Assembly: GCA_964386525.1 (NCBI GenBank)
Contig: CAYLSO010000146.1
Coordinates: 1-28,039 of the forward strand
DNA length: 28,039 nucleotides
Direction of reading: 5' to 3'
Source: CAYLSO01 sp964386525
GTDB lineage: Bacteria > Eisenbacteria > RBG-16-71-46 > DASYSL01
Position numbers and translations under genes: made by a program. Below, piece by piece: positions 1 through 7,422 of the stretch; the stretch's first letter is position 1, and the number at the start of each line of letters is the position of its first letter. The notes under the pieces are model-generated. The model saw only the letters and a list, made by a program, of their open reading frames with translations. It was not told where the DNA came from and made no database searches.

Positions 1-402
1 GGCGCCGCCATGGCGTGCTTCCACGCGGCGGTGGAGTACTCGAAGACCCGCGTCCAGTTCGACAAGCCGATCGGCGCCTTCCAGCTCGTGCAGGCCAAGC
101 TCGCCGACATGGTCACCGAGATCACCAAGGGGCAGCTGCTCGCCCTGCAGCTCGGGCGCCTGAAGGAGCAGGGGAAGACCACGTCCGAGATGGTGTCGCT
201 GGCCAAGCGCAACAACGTGGCGGCCGCCCTCGACATCGCCCGTGAGGCGCGCGACATCCTCGGCGCCAACGGCATCACCGCCGAGTACCCGGTGATGCGC
301 CACATGTGCAACCTCGAGTCGGTGAAGACCTACGAGGGCACGCACAGCATCCACACACTGGTGCTGGGCGAGGCGGTGACGGGACTGGCGGCGTATCGGT
401 AG
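1..402 (+). CDS. acyl-CoA dehydrogenase, C-terminal part (glutaryl-CoA dehydrogenase type), 5' truncated by window
   Basis: The reading frame is open from base 1, so this is the last ~133 codons of a longer gene (family length about 390-400 residues). It matches the C-terminal helical domain of acyl-CoA dehydrogenases: an AMACFHAAVEYSKTRVQF-type stretch for flavin contact and tetramer packing, a DILGANGIT segment, and a final TYEGTHSIHTLVLG motif. The Glu in YEGTH is the position of the catalytic base in this family. The YEGTH-IH-L-LG-A-TG ending is typical of glutaryl-CoA dehydrogenase, which oxidises and decarboxylates glutaryl-CoA in Lys/Trp breakdown. The exact substrate cannot be fixed from this fragment. 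A strong hairpin follows the TAG stop. The internal ATG at base 10 is not the true start. Confidence 0.9.
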   Translation, partial: GAAMACFHAAVEYSKTRVQFDKPIGAFQLVQAKLADMVTEITKGQLLALQLGRLKEQGKTTSEMVSLAKRNNVAAALDIAREARDILGANGITAEYPVMRHMCNLESVKTYEGTHSIHTLVLGEAVTGLAAYR

Positions 403-412
403 GGCGAGCGGC

Positions 413-436
413 GGGCCCGGCGCGGCCGCCGGGCCC
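413..436. terminator. GC-rich hairpin, bidirectional terminator between convergent genes
   Basis: There is a perfect 10-bp stem (GGGCCCGGCG at 413-422 with CGCCGGGCCC at 427-436) and a 4-base loop CGGC. It lies between the acyl-CoA dehydrogenase stop and the end of the convergent minus-strand operon. No T tract follows on either strand, so this is a structural call only. Confidence 0.5.
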
Positions 437-441
437 CCGTC

Positions 442-756
442 TCACGGATCGACGTAGATCTCGAAGCCCTCCCCGCGATGGATGCGGTCGCCGACGCGCA
501 CCTCGGCGGCGTAGCGATAGGCGTCCTTGCGCACGGCTTGGCGCGCCGGGGTCCCGCTGGCCGAGCCCCCGCCCTTGGCGGCAAGGAACGTATCCGCGGC
601 GAAGGGCGTGTCGCCCTGGAACTGGATCTTCATCTCGCCCTGGTAGCAGCGCCAGAGAACCTCCTGGCCGCCGCTCTGCTTCAGGATCAATGGGGTCTGT
701 GTCACCTCCACCAGCCCGTCGGTCACCAGGACCACGACCTCGGTGCTATGCGGCAC
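442..756 (-). CDS. small beta-strand-rich protein of unknown function, paralogue of the upstream gene
   Basis: This 104-residue protein starts at GTG with a good ribosome site (GAGGGA, 6 bases upstream). No signal peptide or membrane segment is visible. Alternating hydrophobic strands suggest an immunoglobulin- or cupredoxin-like sandwich. The core resembles the next gene upstream: both have Trp-x-Cys followed by x-x-Gly, an IxFxGDxPF motif, then a basic/small-residue stretch and a KDxYRY strand, and both end in VDP. A glycine/serine-rich insertion (KGGGSASGTPA) marks this copy. It is the last of three co-directional genes led by a Ser/Thr kinase, so it may be a substrate or reader of that kinase; this is inference. 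I recognise no named family. Confidence 0.75.
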   Translation of the reverse strand: MPHSTEVVVLVTDGLVEVTQTPLILKQSGGQEVLWRCYQGEMKIQFQGDTPFAADTFLAAKGGGSASGTPARQAVRKDAYRYAAEVRVGDRIHRGEGFEIYVDP

Positions 757-796
757 GGTTGTCCCTCGCTCTGTGGTCAGCGGGCGGTCAGGGGAC

Positions 797-1150
797 TTAC
801 GGATCGACGACGACTTCCGGGTCTTTCTTGTACGTCTTGCCGTCGATCACCACCTCGACGTCGTACCGGTAGGGATCCTTGCGCTGCTTCTCCGGCCCGA
901 ACACCTTCTTGGCGTGCATGGCAGCGCCGCGGGGGACCCGGTAGGACTTGTCCATGGCGTTGCTGGCATGGAACGGGGAGTCTCCGGGAAAGGCGATCGT
1001 GGCCGTGCCCTCCAGGCACTCCCACACGATCTCTTCGTTCCTCGAGATGCTGATGTGGGCCGTGGACGGCGATACGTGGACCTTGTCGTTCTCCTTGTCG
1101 ACCTGGATGATCACATAGACCGGATACATCACCTCATGTGTCTCTTGCAT
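797..1150 (-). CDS. small beta-strand-rich protein of unknown function, coupled to the kinase gene
   Basis: This protein has 117 residues from ATG at 1150, which has GAGG six bases upstream. A GTG at 1162 would overlap the kinase stop as GTGA but has no ribosome site, so ATG is preferred. The core is NEEIVWECLEG then IAFPGDSPF, and the end is DPYRYDVEVVIDGKTYKKDP then VDP. This is the same pattern as the following gene, so the two are tandem duplicates that have diverged strongly. No signal peptide is seen, so it is probably cytoplasmic. The ribosome site sits in the last codons of the kinase gene, indicating translational coupling. Function is unknown. The likely fold is a small beta sandwich. 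Confidence 0.75.
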   Translation of the reverse strand: MQETHEVMYPVYVIIQVDKENDKVHVSPSTAHISISRNEEIVWECLEGTATIAFPGDSPFHASNAMDKSYRVPRGAAMHAKKVFGPEKQRKDPYRYDVEVVIDGKTYKKDPEVVVDP

Positions 1151-1158
1151 CTCAGACC

Positions 1159-3843
1159 TCACGGATTGGATGTCGGATTCTCTCCGTCCCTGTGTGGCGC
1201 CTCCAGCGTCCGTCCGGAGACGATGCTCTGGAACTCCATATCCTCGCGCAGGCCGGCGAGCTCCGGCTCGCGGAGGAACTCGACCGGCGCGCAGCCGGTG
1301 GCCAGCGCGCGGTCGAGCCAGCGCAGGGCGTTCGCCCGGTCCCCGACCAGGTGGTAGACGATCACCGCCCGCGCCATGCAGTTGACGTCATCGGGGCACA
1401 GCTTGAGGGCGCACTCGACCTCGCGGACCGCCTCCTGGGCCGCGCCGCGCATCGCCAGCCAGCGCGCCAGCGAGGCGTGGCCCTCGGCGTCCTGCGAGTT
1501 GACGTGCAGCCGCCCGCGCTGCAGCTCGATGGCCCGCTCGAGCGCCTCCTTCGCCCGCGCCTCCGCGCCGGGCAGCCAGCGGCAGCCCTCTCCCAGATTG
1601 CCCCAGACGAACGGATCCTGGGACCGCAGATCGACCGCCTTCTCGAACATGCGCACGGCCCCGGGGAAATCCTCCTTGTAGAACAGGACCGTGCCCAGGC
1701 CGGTGAGCGCGCTGGCGTCCGGCCGGATGCGCAGCGACTCTTCGTAGGCGGCGAGGGCGGCGTCGTAGTGGCCGAGGCGGAAGCTGGCGGCGCCCAGGTT
1801 GTAGTGCCCCCGTGAGTTGTCGGGGCTCAGCGTGATGACGCGGCGGAACGCGGCGGCGGCCTGCGCGAAGTGGCCGGCCTTGAAGTAGAGCACGCCCAGC
1901 CGGCTGTAGCCGCCCCAGTACTGGGGCCGCACCGCGATGGCTCTCTGGTACGTCGTCTCGGCCTCGGCGAACTGCCCGGCGGATTCGTGGGCGCTCGCCA
2001 GGCCGAGCAGCGCGTCGGGATTGTTCTCCCCGAGCCGCAGGGCGCGCTCGAAGTCGCGCACCGCGTCGGCCGGCCGGCCCAGCGCGATGTTCACCTCGCC
2101 GCGCGTGATCAGGGCCTCGGGAAGCTCGGGGTCGAGGTGCAGGGCCCGGTCGCAGGCCGCCGCGGCGCGGTCCGCCCACAGCGCGTGGTAGGAGAGCTTG
2201 TTCTTGTGGAGATAGGCGCGCCCCAGCGCCGCCTGCACGGAGGCGGCCTCCTTGCCGCCTTCCGCCAGATCGTTGAGCACCGCGATCGCCTCGTTCACCG
2301 AGGCTTCGTTCTCGTAGCGCTGCAGGTAACCCAGGGCCTGCAGGTAGCGCTCGTGGGCGGCCGCGCCGACCGAGCTCGCCAGCGGGCCGGTCTCGTGCGT
2401 GGCGACCTCCGCCAGCCGCAGGGCGCGCGCCACCCTGGCGGCCACGCGGCTCTCGAGCTGGAAGATCGTGCGCAACGGGCCATTGGCCTCGCCGCCGGCG
2501 ACCTGGGCGCCGCTCGCCGGCAAGCACAGCGTCCAGGTGATGCGCAGGTGGTCGTGCGTGCGCTGCACGGTGCCGCGCAGGATCAGGTTGGCGCCCAGCT
2601 CACCGGCCAGATGCTCGGGATCGGCGCCGCCCAGGAGGGGCTTGGGCACCGCCGAGGGGGCGATGACCACGACGCCGGGCACGCGTCCGATGCGCACGCT
2701 GACCGTCTCCGCCAGCCCGTGCGCGAAGGCCTCGGCGGGCGCGTCCGCCGGCCCGTCGAGGCGCTCGATGCGAAACGGCATCACCACGACGTGCGGGGCC
2801 TCGGGGATCTGCACGTGCGAGATCGGCGCCGGGATCTCCTCGCCGCCCGCCTTGCGGATCGCGGCGGCGAACTCGCGCGCCGTCTGGTAGCGCATGGGCG
2901 GCCGCTTCGCCAGCGCCGTGAGCGCCAGCACGTCGAGCTCGCGCGGCAGGCCCGGGCGGCGGCGGCTCGGGTCCTCGGGGTCGGCGTGTCGGATCGCGAA
3001 GAACAGAGCTTCCGAGTCCTGGCCGGCGAACGGGAGCGTGCCGGTCAGCATCTCGTAGAGGACGACGCCGAGCGAGTAGATGTCGGAGTGCTCGTCTGCC
3101 CGCTCGCCACCGACCACCTCCGGCGCCATGTAGACCGGCGTGCCGAGGCGCGTGCCCCGGCGGGTGTAGTGGGTGTCTCCGGCGGCCAGGGCGAGGCCGA
3201 AGTCGAGCAGGGTCACGCGATCCCCGGGGCCGACCATGATGTTCTTGGCGCTGACATCGCGGTGGAGCAGCCCGTGCTCGTGCACGCAGCGCAGCGCCTC
3301 CGCCATCGCCGCCGTGATGCGCAGCGCCTCGCGGACCGCCAGCGGACCGGCCGGCAAGAGGGCGTGCACCGTCCGGCCTGCCAGGTGCTCGAAGGCGATG
3401 TAGACCTGGCCGGCTTCCTCGCCGACGTCGTACACCACGTTGATGCCGGGGTGGCGCACGGAGGCGATCCGCTTGGCCTCGCGCAGGAACCGCCTCCGCT
3501 CCTCGGGCGAGTCCATGAGCTCGGGACGCAGCACCTTGAGCGCGACGAGGCGCTCGAGGCGGAGGTCGAGGGCCTTGTAGACGACCCCCATCCCGCCCCG
3601 GCCCAGCTCCGCGAGGATGCGATAGTGGCCGAAGACCCGGCCGGCCGGCTCGGCACACTCGCTCGGCGGCACGGGCCGCGTGACGTCGTCGGGGCCGGAC
3701 TCAGGAGGCTCGGTGCGGGGCTCGGGAAGCGGCGTGGGAGGGGGGGCCGAAGCGGGGCCCGGGCCCGTGGCACCCGTCTGTTCGGATGGCAGGCTCGTGG
3801 GACCCCTCCAGGTTCGGTGGCAGGTCGGCGCGCCCGGGTTCAT
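1159..3843 (-). CDS. Ser/Thr-type protein kinase with TolB/FlgO-like middle domain and TPR array
   Basis: An 894-residue protein. Residues 1-70 are Pro-rich and disordered-looking. The kinase domain runs ~74-335: Gly-rich loop GRGGMGVVY (81-89), VALK lysine 103, HRD 194-196, DFG 214-216, GTPVYMAPE 234-242. The catalytic loop reads HRDVSAKN, lacking the Lys usual in HRDLKPxN. Residues ~350-480 (HVVVMPF...LGANLILRGTVQ) resemble the TolB-N/FlgO-like domain that often joins bacterial kinases or cyclases to TPRs. About eight TPR-like units fill ~497-850 (for example AEGHASLARWLAMRGAAQEAV). No membrane segment is visible, unlike PknB-type receptors, so it is probably cytoplasmic. It leads an operon with two small paralogous proteins. 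Its specific targets are unknown. Confidence 0.92.
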   Translation of the reverse strand: MNPGAPTCHRTWRGPTSLPSEQTGATGPGPASAPPPTPLPEPRTEPPESGPDDVTRPVPPSECAEPAGRVFGHYRILAELGRGGMGVVYKALDLRLERLVALKVLRPELMDSPEERRRFLREAKRIASVRHPGINVVYDVGEEAGQVYIAFEHLAGRTVHALLPAGPLAVREALRITAAMAEALRCVHEHGLLHRDVSAKNIMVGPGDRVTLLDFGLALAAGDTHYTRRGTRLGTPVYMAPEVVGGERADEHSDIYSLGVVLYEMLTGTLPFAGQDSEALFFAIRHADPEDPSRRRPGLPRELDVLALTALAKRPPMRYQTAREFAAAIRKAGGEEIPAPISHVQIPEAPHVVVMPFRIERLDGPADAPAEAFAHGLAETVSVRIGRVPGVVVIAPSAVPKPLLGGADPEHLAGELGANLILRGTVQRTHDHLRITWTLCLPASGAQVAGGEANGPLRTIFQLESRVAARVARALRLAEVATHETGPLASSVGAAAHERYLQALGYLQRYENEASVNEAIAVLNDLAEGGKEAASVQAALGRAYLHKNKLSYHALWADRAAAACDRALHLDPELPEALITRGEVNIALGRPADAVRDFERALRLGENNPDALLGLASAHESAGQFAEAETTYQRAIAVRPQYWGGYSRLGVLYFKAGHFAQAAAAFRRVITLSPDNSRGHYNLGAASFRLGHYDAALAAYEESLRIRPDASALTGLGTVLFYKEDFPGAVRMFEKAVDLRSQDPFVWGNLGEGCRWLPGAEARAKEALERAIELQRGRLHVNSQDAEGHASLARWLAMRGAAQEAVREVECALKLCPDDVNCMARAVIVYHLVGDRANALRWLDRALATGCAPVEFLREPELAGLREDMEFQSIVSGRTLEAPHRDGENPTSNP

Positions 3844-3930
3844 CTCGGGGGAGAATCAGCAAACGGAGTGCCGGGTGAGCACCATGGGAGCCTGGGCAAG
3901 GCGCCCATCCCCCGCGTGGAAGCGCCATAA

Positions 3931-3960
3931 AGCGTACCGGCGGCGCGCGCTTTGGGTCAA
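3931..3960 (-). promoter_or_regulatory. sigma70-type promoter candidate for the kinase operon
   Basis: Read on the minus strand: -35 TTGACC (3960-3955), an 18-bp spacer, -10 TACGCT (3936-3931). This predicts a start near 3924 and a leader of about 80 bases. The -10 fits the TAnnnT form seen before other genes in the window. Confidence 0.45.
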
Positions 3961-4157
3961 GGAAAAGGCCCACGCCCAGACGCCCGCGGGCGCGCCCGGG
4001 TCCCGCCTTTCGGGTAGCATGGTGTATCGCTCCGGGTACCGCGCTGTCCACGAGGGCATACCGGAGACGGTCCCAGGCCTCGGCGACGTTCCGGGCCGGC
4101 ACCCGCCAACCCTTTGCGCGGCAACGGGAAAGCCCCCGCCCCTAGGCGCCCGCCCCC

Positions 4158-4173
4158 TGGCACGAATGTTGGT
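4158..4173 (+). promoter_or_regulatory. sigma54-like -24/-12 motif upstream of the six-gene operon
   Basis: TGGCACGAATGTTGGT matches the sigma-54 consensus TGGCAC-N5-TTGCW except for GG instead of GC at -12. Its end is 57 bases before the first start codon. No enhancer-binding protein gene is nearby, so chance similarity is possible. Confidence 0.3.
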
Positions 4174-4230
4174 CTATCTCCCGGGTGAGCGCGCCGGTCG
4201 GCGCGTCGGGAAGTCCCGAGGAGGTCGGCC

Positions 4231-4707
4231 ATGTTCCTCAGAATCGACGACAGGACGCGGCGCCGGTTGGCGGCCGCGGCCTTCACGGGGGCGGGGTTCT
4301 TCGTCCTGTTCTGGGCCCTCTATTTCACCGGAGTGATCGCCCCGGCAGACCCGAACGATCCCATCGCGCGCTTCGAGGCCGCGTTCCCGATCGCCGACGC
4401 GATGCTGACCCTGACGCTGCTCGCCGCGGGCGTCGGCCTGATGCGCCGCAAGCTCTACGGGTTGTTCTGCATGGTGGGCGGCGCCGGCATGACGCTGTAC
4501 CTCGGTCTGCTGGATCTCACCTTCTACGCGGGCACCGGCGCGTACTCGCCGCCGGCCGGCGACGGATGGGTGGAGCTGGTCGTCAACGCCCTGTGCATCG
4601 GCGGCGGGGCCGCGGGTCTGTGGCTCTGCTGGAGAGCCTGGAGGAAGTCATGGGAGCGGGACTCGACCATCGTGCGGTCGTGGTCGTCGGCGCGGCGGGC
4701 GGCCTAG
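4231..4707 (+). CDS. small integral membrane protein, four predicted helices
   Basis: A 158-residue protein starting at ATG with a strong ribosome site (GAGGAGG, 7 bases upstream). It has four hydrophobic segments: about residues 14-36, 53-71, 77-98 and 112-133. The N-terminus is positive (RIDDRTRRR), and a short soluble loop follows the first helix. The C-terminal tail is basic and Ser/Arg-rich, and the last 58 bases overlap the next gene in another frame. I recognise no family. As the first gene of a tightly coupled operon with a UbiA-type enzyme and a lipid kinase, it may be a membrane anchor or a transport or assembly factor; this is inference. Confidence 0.8.
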   Translation: MFLRIDDRTRRRLAAAAFTGAGFFVLFWALYFTGVIAPADPNDPIARFEAAFPIADAMLTLTLLAAGVGLMRRKLYGLFCMVGGAGMTLYLGLLDLTFYAGTGAYSPPAGDGWVELVVNALCIGGGAAGLWLCWRAWRKSWERDSTIVRSWSSARRAA

Positions 4708-5495
4708 GCTCGGCGGCCGCCCGGCGGCTCTCCCGCGAGGGCGCGCGGCTGGTGCTGGCCGATCTCGACGAGGCCGCTCTGGCGCGGCTGGCCGCAGAGC
4801 TGCGGCCGGTCGCCGGCTTCGTCGCCTGGGTGCGCGTGGACGTCGCGGACTGGGACTCCGTCGCGGCCCTGGCGCGGGATGCGGAAAGCGCGATCGGACC
4901 GGTGGACGCGGTGGTAAACTGTGCAGCCGTCCTCTCACCCGGGCGTCTCGAGACCCTCTCTGCCGAGACGCTGCGTAACGAGGTCGAGGTGAATCTCGTG
5001 GGCACGATGTTCCTCACGCGGGCCTTCCTGCCGGCGTTCCGCGCCCGGCGCTCCGGGCATTTCGTGCACTTGGCGTCGCTCGGCGGCATCGCCCCGATGC
5101 CGCGCGGCGCGGCGTACTCGGCCACCAAGTTCGGCGTGCGCGGCTTCTGCCTGGCGATGGATCTCGAGCTGCGTGGCACTGGCGTCCGGGTCACGGCGCT
5201 CTCGCCCGACTCGGCGGCCACGCCGATGCTGGCCGCCGAGGCCGCGGGCGGCGGCTCGCCGCTCTCCTTCTCCGGGAGGATCTTGCACCCCGAGGAAGTG
5301 GCCGCGGCCGTGGTGCGGACGCTGCGCAGGCCCGTGCCCGAGGTGATGGTGCCGGCCGGCCGCGGCTGGCTGACCAGGCTCGTGAACCTGTCGCCGCGGG
5401 TCATGGCGGCGATCTACCCGTGGCTCTCTCGCGACGGCGAGCGCGGGCGGCACAGCTTCCTGCGCCGCCTCGCCGCGCAGCTGCCGGCGCACTAG
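4650..5495 (+). CDS. short-chain dehydrogenase/reductase (SDR)
   Basis: A 281-residue classical SDR. It has the Rossmann loop GAAGGLG at 14-20, an acidic residue after beta-2 (VLADLD, Asp38) favouring NAD(H), NCAA at 90-93, Asn115 and Ser143, and the catalytic pair Tyr156/Lys160 in YSATK. The start ATG at 4650 has GGAGGA just upstream and lies inside the previous gene, a 58-base overlap indicating coupling. The C-terminus extends ~25 residues past a standard SDR with a basic, amphipathic stretch (RLVNLSPRVMAAIYPWLSR), which may touch the membrane as in SDRs acting on lipid substrates. The substrate is unknown. The context of prenyltransferase and lipid kinase suggests a lipid alcohol, aldehyde or ketone. 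Confidence 0.9.
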   Translation: MGAGLDHRAVVVVGAAGGLGSAAARRLSREGARLVLADLDEAALARLAAELRPVAGFVAWVRVDVADWDSVAALARDAESAIGPVDAVVNCAAVLSPGRLETLSAETLRNEVEVNLVGTMFLTRAFLPAFRARRSGHFVHLASLGGIAPMPRGAAYSATKFGVRGFCLAMDLELRGTGVRVTALSPDSAATPMLAAEAAGGGSPLSFSGRILHPEEVAAAVVRTLRRPVPEVMVPAGRGWLTRLVNLSPRVMAAIYPWLSRDGERGRHSFLRRLAAQLPAH

Positions 5496-5506
5496 GGGAA
5501 CGCGCC

Positions 5507-6496
5507 ATGGCCACCGCGCCAGACAGAGCCCCGGCCGTCCCGGCCCGCCTCGCCAGCCCGGCCTTCGCGCGCGCCTACCTCACGACGATGCGCCCGTATC
5601 TGCTCTTCGTCTCGGGCTTCACCGGCGTGCTCGGGATGGCACTGGCGCCGCCCTTGCCGTCGTGGCCGGGGCTCGCGCTGGGCGCGGTGTTCTTCCTCTC
5701 CTACGGATTCGGGCAAGCGCTCACCGACTGCTTCCAGACCGACACCGACGCGCTCTCGGCGCCGTACCGCCCACTGGTGCGCGGCGAGGTGCGCCGCCGC
5801 GACGTGCTGGTGGTGAGCCTCGCGGGGCTGGCTCTGAGCGGTGCCGTGCTGGTCGCGTTCCACCCTCTGAACGTGGTCCTGGCGCTCGCCGACGTGGCGG
5901 GGCTCGCCACCTATACCTGGTTCAAGCGTCGCTGGTGGGGTGGGCCCTGGTATAACGCGTGGATCGTCGCGGTGCTGGTGGCCATCGGGTATGCCGCCGG
6001 CCTGGGCTTCGCGGGGCTGCCTCTGGTGTGGCGGCCGGAGCTGGGCTGGGCGCTGGCCGTGGCGTTCTTCGGCTACGCCAACTTCGTCCTCGCCGGCTAC
6101 TTCAAGGACATCGAGGCCGACCGCGCCACCGGCTATCGTACGTTCCCCGTGGTCTTCGGGCGTCGCGTGGCGGCGTGGGCGAGCGATGGGCTGGCCGTCG
6201 CAGCGCTCGCGAGCCTGGCCGGGCTGGCGACTGCCTCCGGCCGCGGCCTGGGCCCTGTCTGGTTCGTCTTCACGCCGGCCGCCGCCCTGGCGGCGTCGAT
6301 CGCGCAGATCCGGCTGCATCGCGTGCGACGCGACAGCGACGCGCACGGGCCGATCGCGCTCACCGTGCACGCCTACCTGCTGCTCGCCGCCGCGGCGGCC
6401 GCGGCGCTGAAGCCTGACTGGACCCTGGGACTCGCCGCGGGCTACTTCGCGTTCCTCGTCGTGCTGCGTGCGCGGCCCATGAAGGAGCAGGTGTGA
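5507..6496 (+). CDS. UbiA-family prenyltransferase
   Basis: A 329-residue polytopic membrane protein with about eight to nine hydrophobic helices. The first Asp-rich motif is TDCFQTDTD (73-81), followed by ALSAPYRPLVRGE. This corresponds to NDxxDxxxD followed by EPYRP in ChlG/DGGGP-synthase-like members, but Asn is Thr and the middle Asp is Gln. The second motif is KDIEADRATGYRTFPVVFG, with Asp201 and Asp205 intact. UbiA enzymes move a prenyl group from a diphosphate donor onto an acceptor within the membrane; the Asp motifs hold Mg-diphosphate. The ATG at 5507 is 11 bases after the SDR stop, with GGGGAA in between. The stop overlaps the next ATG (TGATG). Acceptor and donor are unknown. Ubiquinone synthesis is not suggested by the neighbours. 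Confidence 0.88.
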   Translation: MATAPDRAPAVPARLASPAFARAYLTTMRPYLLFVSGFTGVLGMALAPPLPSWPGLALGAVFFLSYGFGQALTDCFQTDTDALSAPYRPLVRGEVRRRDVLVVSLAGLALSGAVLVAFHPLNVVLALADVAGLATYTWFKRRWWGGPWYNAWIVAVLVAIGYAAGLGFAGLPLVWRPELGWALAVAFFGYANFVLAGYFKDIEADRATGYRTFPVVFGRRVAAWASDGLAVAALASLAGLATASGRGLGPVWFVFTPAAALAASIAQIRLHRVRRDSDAHGPIALTVHAYLLLAAAAAAALKPDWTLGLAAGYFAFLVVLRARPMKEQV

Positions 6497-7422
6497 TGCT
6501 CGCGGTCGTCAATCCCGCCTCGGCCGGCGGCCGGGGTCTCGCCAAGTGGCGGCGGCTCGAGCCGTGTCTGACGGAGAAGCTGGGCGCCATGCAAGTCCGC
6601 ATGACACGCAGCGCGGGCGAGGAGCGCGCTATCGTCGCCGAGGGACTGGCTGCCGGCCACCGCGAAGTTCTCGCCGCCGGCGGGGACGGCACGGTGAACG
6701 CCGTGCTCAGCGCCCTGCTCGAGTGCGTGCCGGAGAGCTCGCGTTCGGCCCTCACGCTCGGCGCCGCCGGGCTCGGCTCGAGCAACGATTTCCACAAGCC
6801 GCACCGGACGGTGATCGACGGCGTGCCGTGCCGCGTGGACTTCGCGAATGCCTTCCCGCACGACGTGGGCGTGGTCGCCTACGCCGACGAGTCCGGCACG
6901 CGCCACACGCGCTACTGGATCGTCAACGCCTCGATCGGCGCCACCGCCGAGGCCAACCACTTCTTCAATCATCCCGACGGCGTGCTTCGCCTGCTCAAGC
7001 GCACCTCGACCGACGCCGGCATCCTCTACGCCGCGGCCCGCACGCTGGCGCGCAGCCACGCGCGCACGCTGGAGCTGGCCGTCGACGAAGCGCCGCCCGT
7101 GTCGCTCGCGACGCGCAACCTCGGCGTGGCCAAGAACCCGCACTTCACCGGCAGCCTGTCCTACGACTCGCCCTACGAGCCGGCCAGCGGCGACTTCACC
7201 GTGCACCACCTGGGCGCGGTGTCGGCCGCCCGCCTGGCGGCCACTTTCGCCGCCCTGGCGCGCGGACATTTCAGCGGCCGCCCCGGCACGCGTACCTGGC
7301 GGGCGCACCGTCTGGCCGTGCGCGCCGTCGGCCCGTTCGCCGTGGAGATCGACGGCGAGGTCGCGCTCGCCGTCGAGGCCACGTTCACCCTGCTTCCCGC
7401 TTGCCTGAGGGTCTGCCCGTGA
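6496..7422 (+). CDS. diacylglycerol kinase / YegS-LCB5-type lipid kinase
   Basis: A 308-residue protein. The N-terminus has the NP-x-SAGGRG motif and residues 62-68 are GGDGTVN, the nucleotide-binding signature of the DAGK catalytic family. These enzymes phosphorylate a hydroxyl on a lipid (diacylglycerol, sphingoid base, phosphatidylglycerol and others). The C-terminal half is the beta-rich second domain, with VEIDGEVALAVEA near the end. The ATG at 6496 overlaps the previous stop by one base and has AAGGAG 8 bases upstream; a GTG one codon earlier is possible. The end overlaps the next gene by four bases (GTGA). Lying between a UbiA enzyme and a ThiL-like kinase, it could make the lipid monophosphate for a diphosphate-dependent prenyl transfer; this is inference. 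Confidence 0.88.
   Translation: MLAVVNPASAGGRGLAKWRRLEPCLTEKLGAMQVRMTRSAGEERAIVAEGLAAGHREVLAAGGDGTVNAVLSALLECVPESSRSALTLGAAGLGSSNDFHKPHRTVIDGVPCRVDFANAFPHDVGVVAYADESGTRHTRYWIVNASIGATAEANHFFNHPDGVLRLLKRTSTDAGILYAAARTLARSHARTLELAVDEAPPVSLATRNLGVAKNPHFTGSLSYDSPYEPASGDFTVHHLGAVSAARLAATFAALARGHFSGRPGTRTWRAHRLAVRAVGPFAVEIDGEVALAVEATFTLLPACLRVCP

Larger units (their letters stand above)
3844..4230. other. divergent intergenic region between kinase operon and lipid-type operon
   Basis: There is no convincing gene here. Short open frames exist on both strands, but none has a ribosome site plus a plausible protein. The region holds a minus-strand promoter candidate (3931-3960) and a sigma-54-like motif on the plus strand (4158-4173). 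Confidence 0.6.

Noticed and set aside
1870..3930. Long open frame (686 codons) on the plus strand opposite the kinase gene
   Set aside because: It is a compositional shadow of the GC-rich kinase gene: Arg/Ala/Gly-rich, no motifs, no ribosome site, while the minus strand has clear kinase and TPR motifs.
4015..4020. TAGCAT as a -10 for the lipid operon
   Set aside because: It is more than 200 bases before the first gene and has neither a -35 nor a TGn extension.
3680..4336. Plus-strand frame spanning the kinase/operon intergenic region
   Set aside because: It overlaps the kinase start antisense and the real membrane-protein gene out of frame, with no ribosome site and no recognisable domain.
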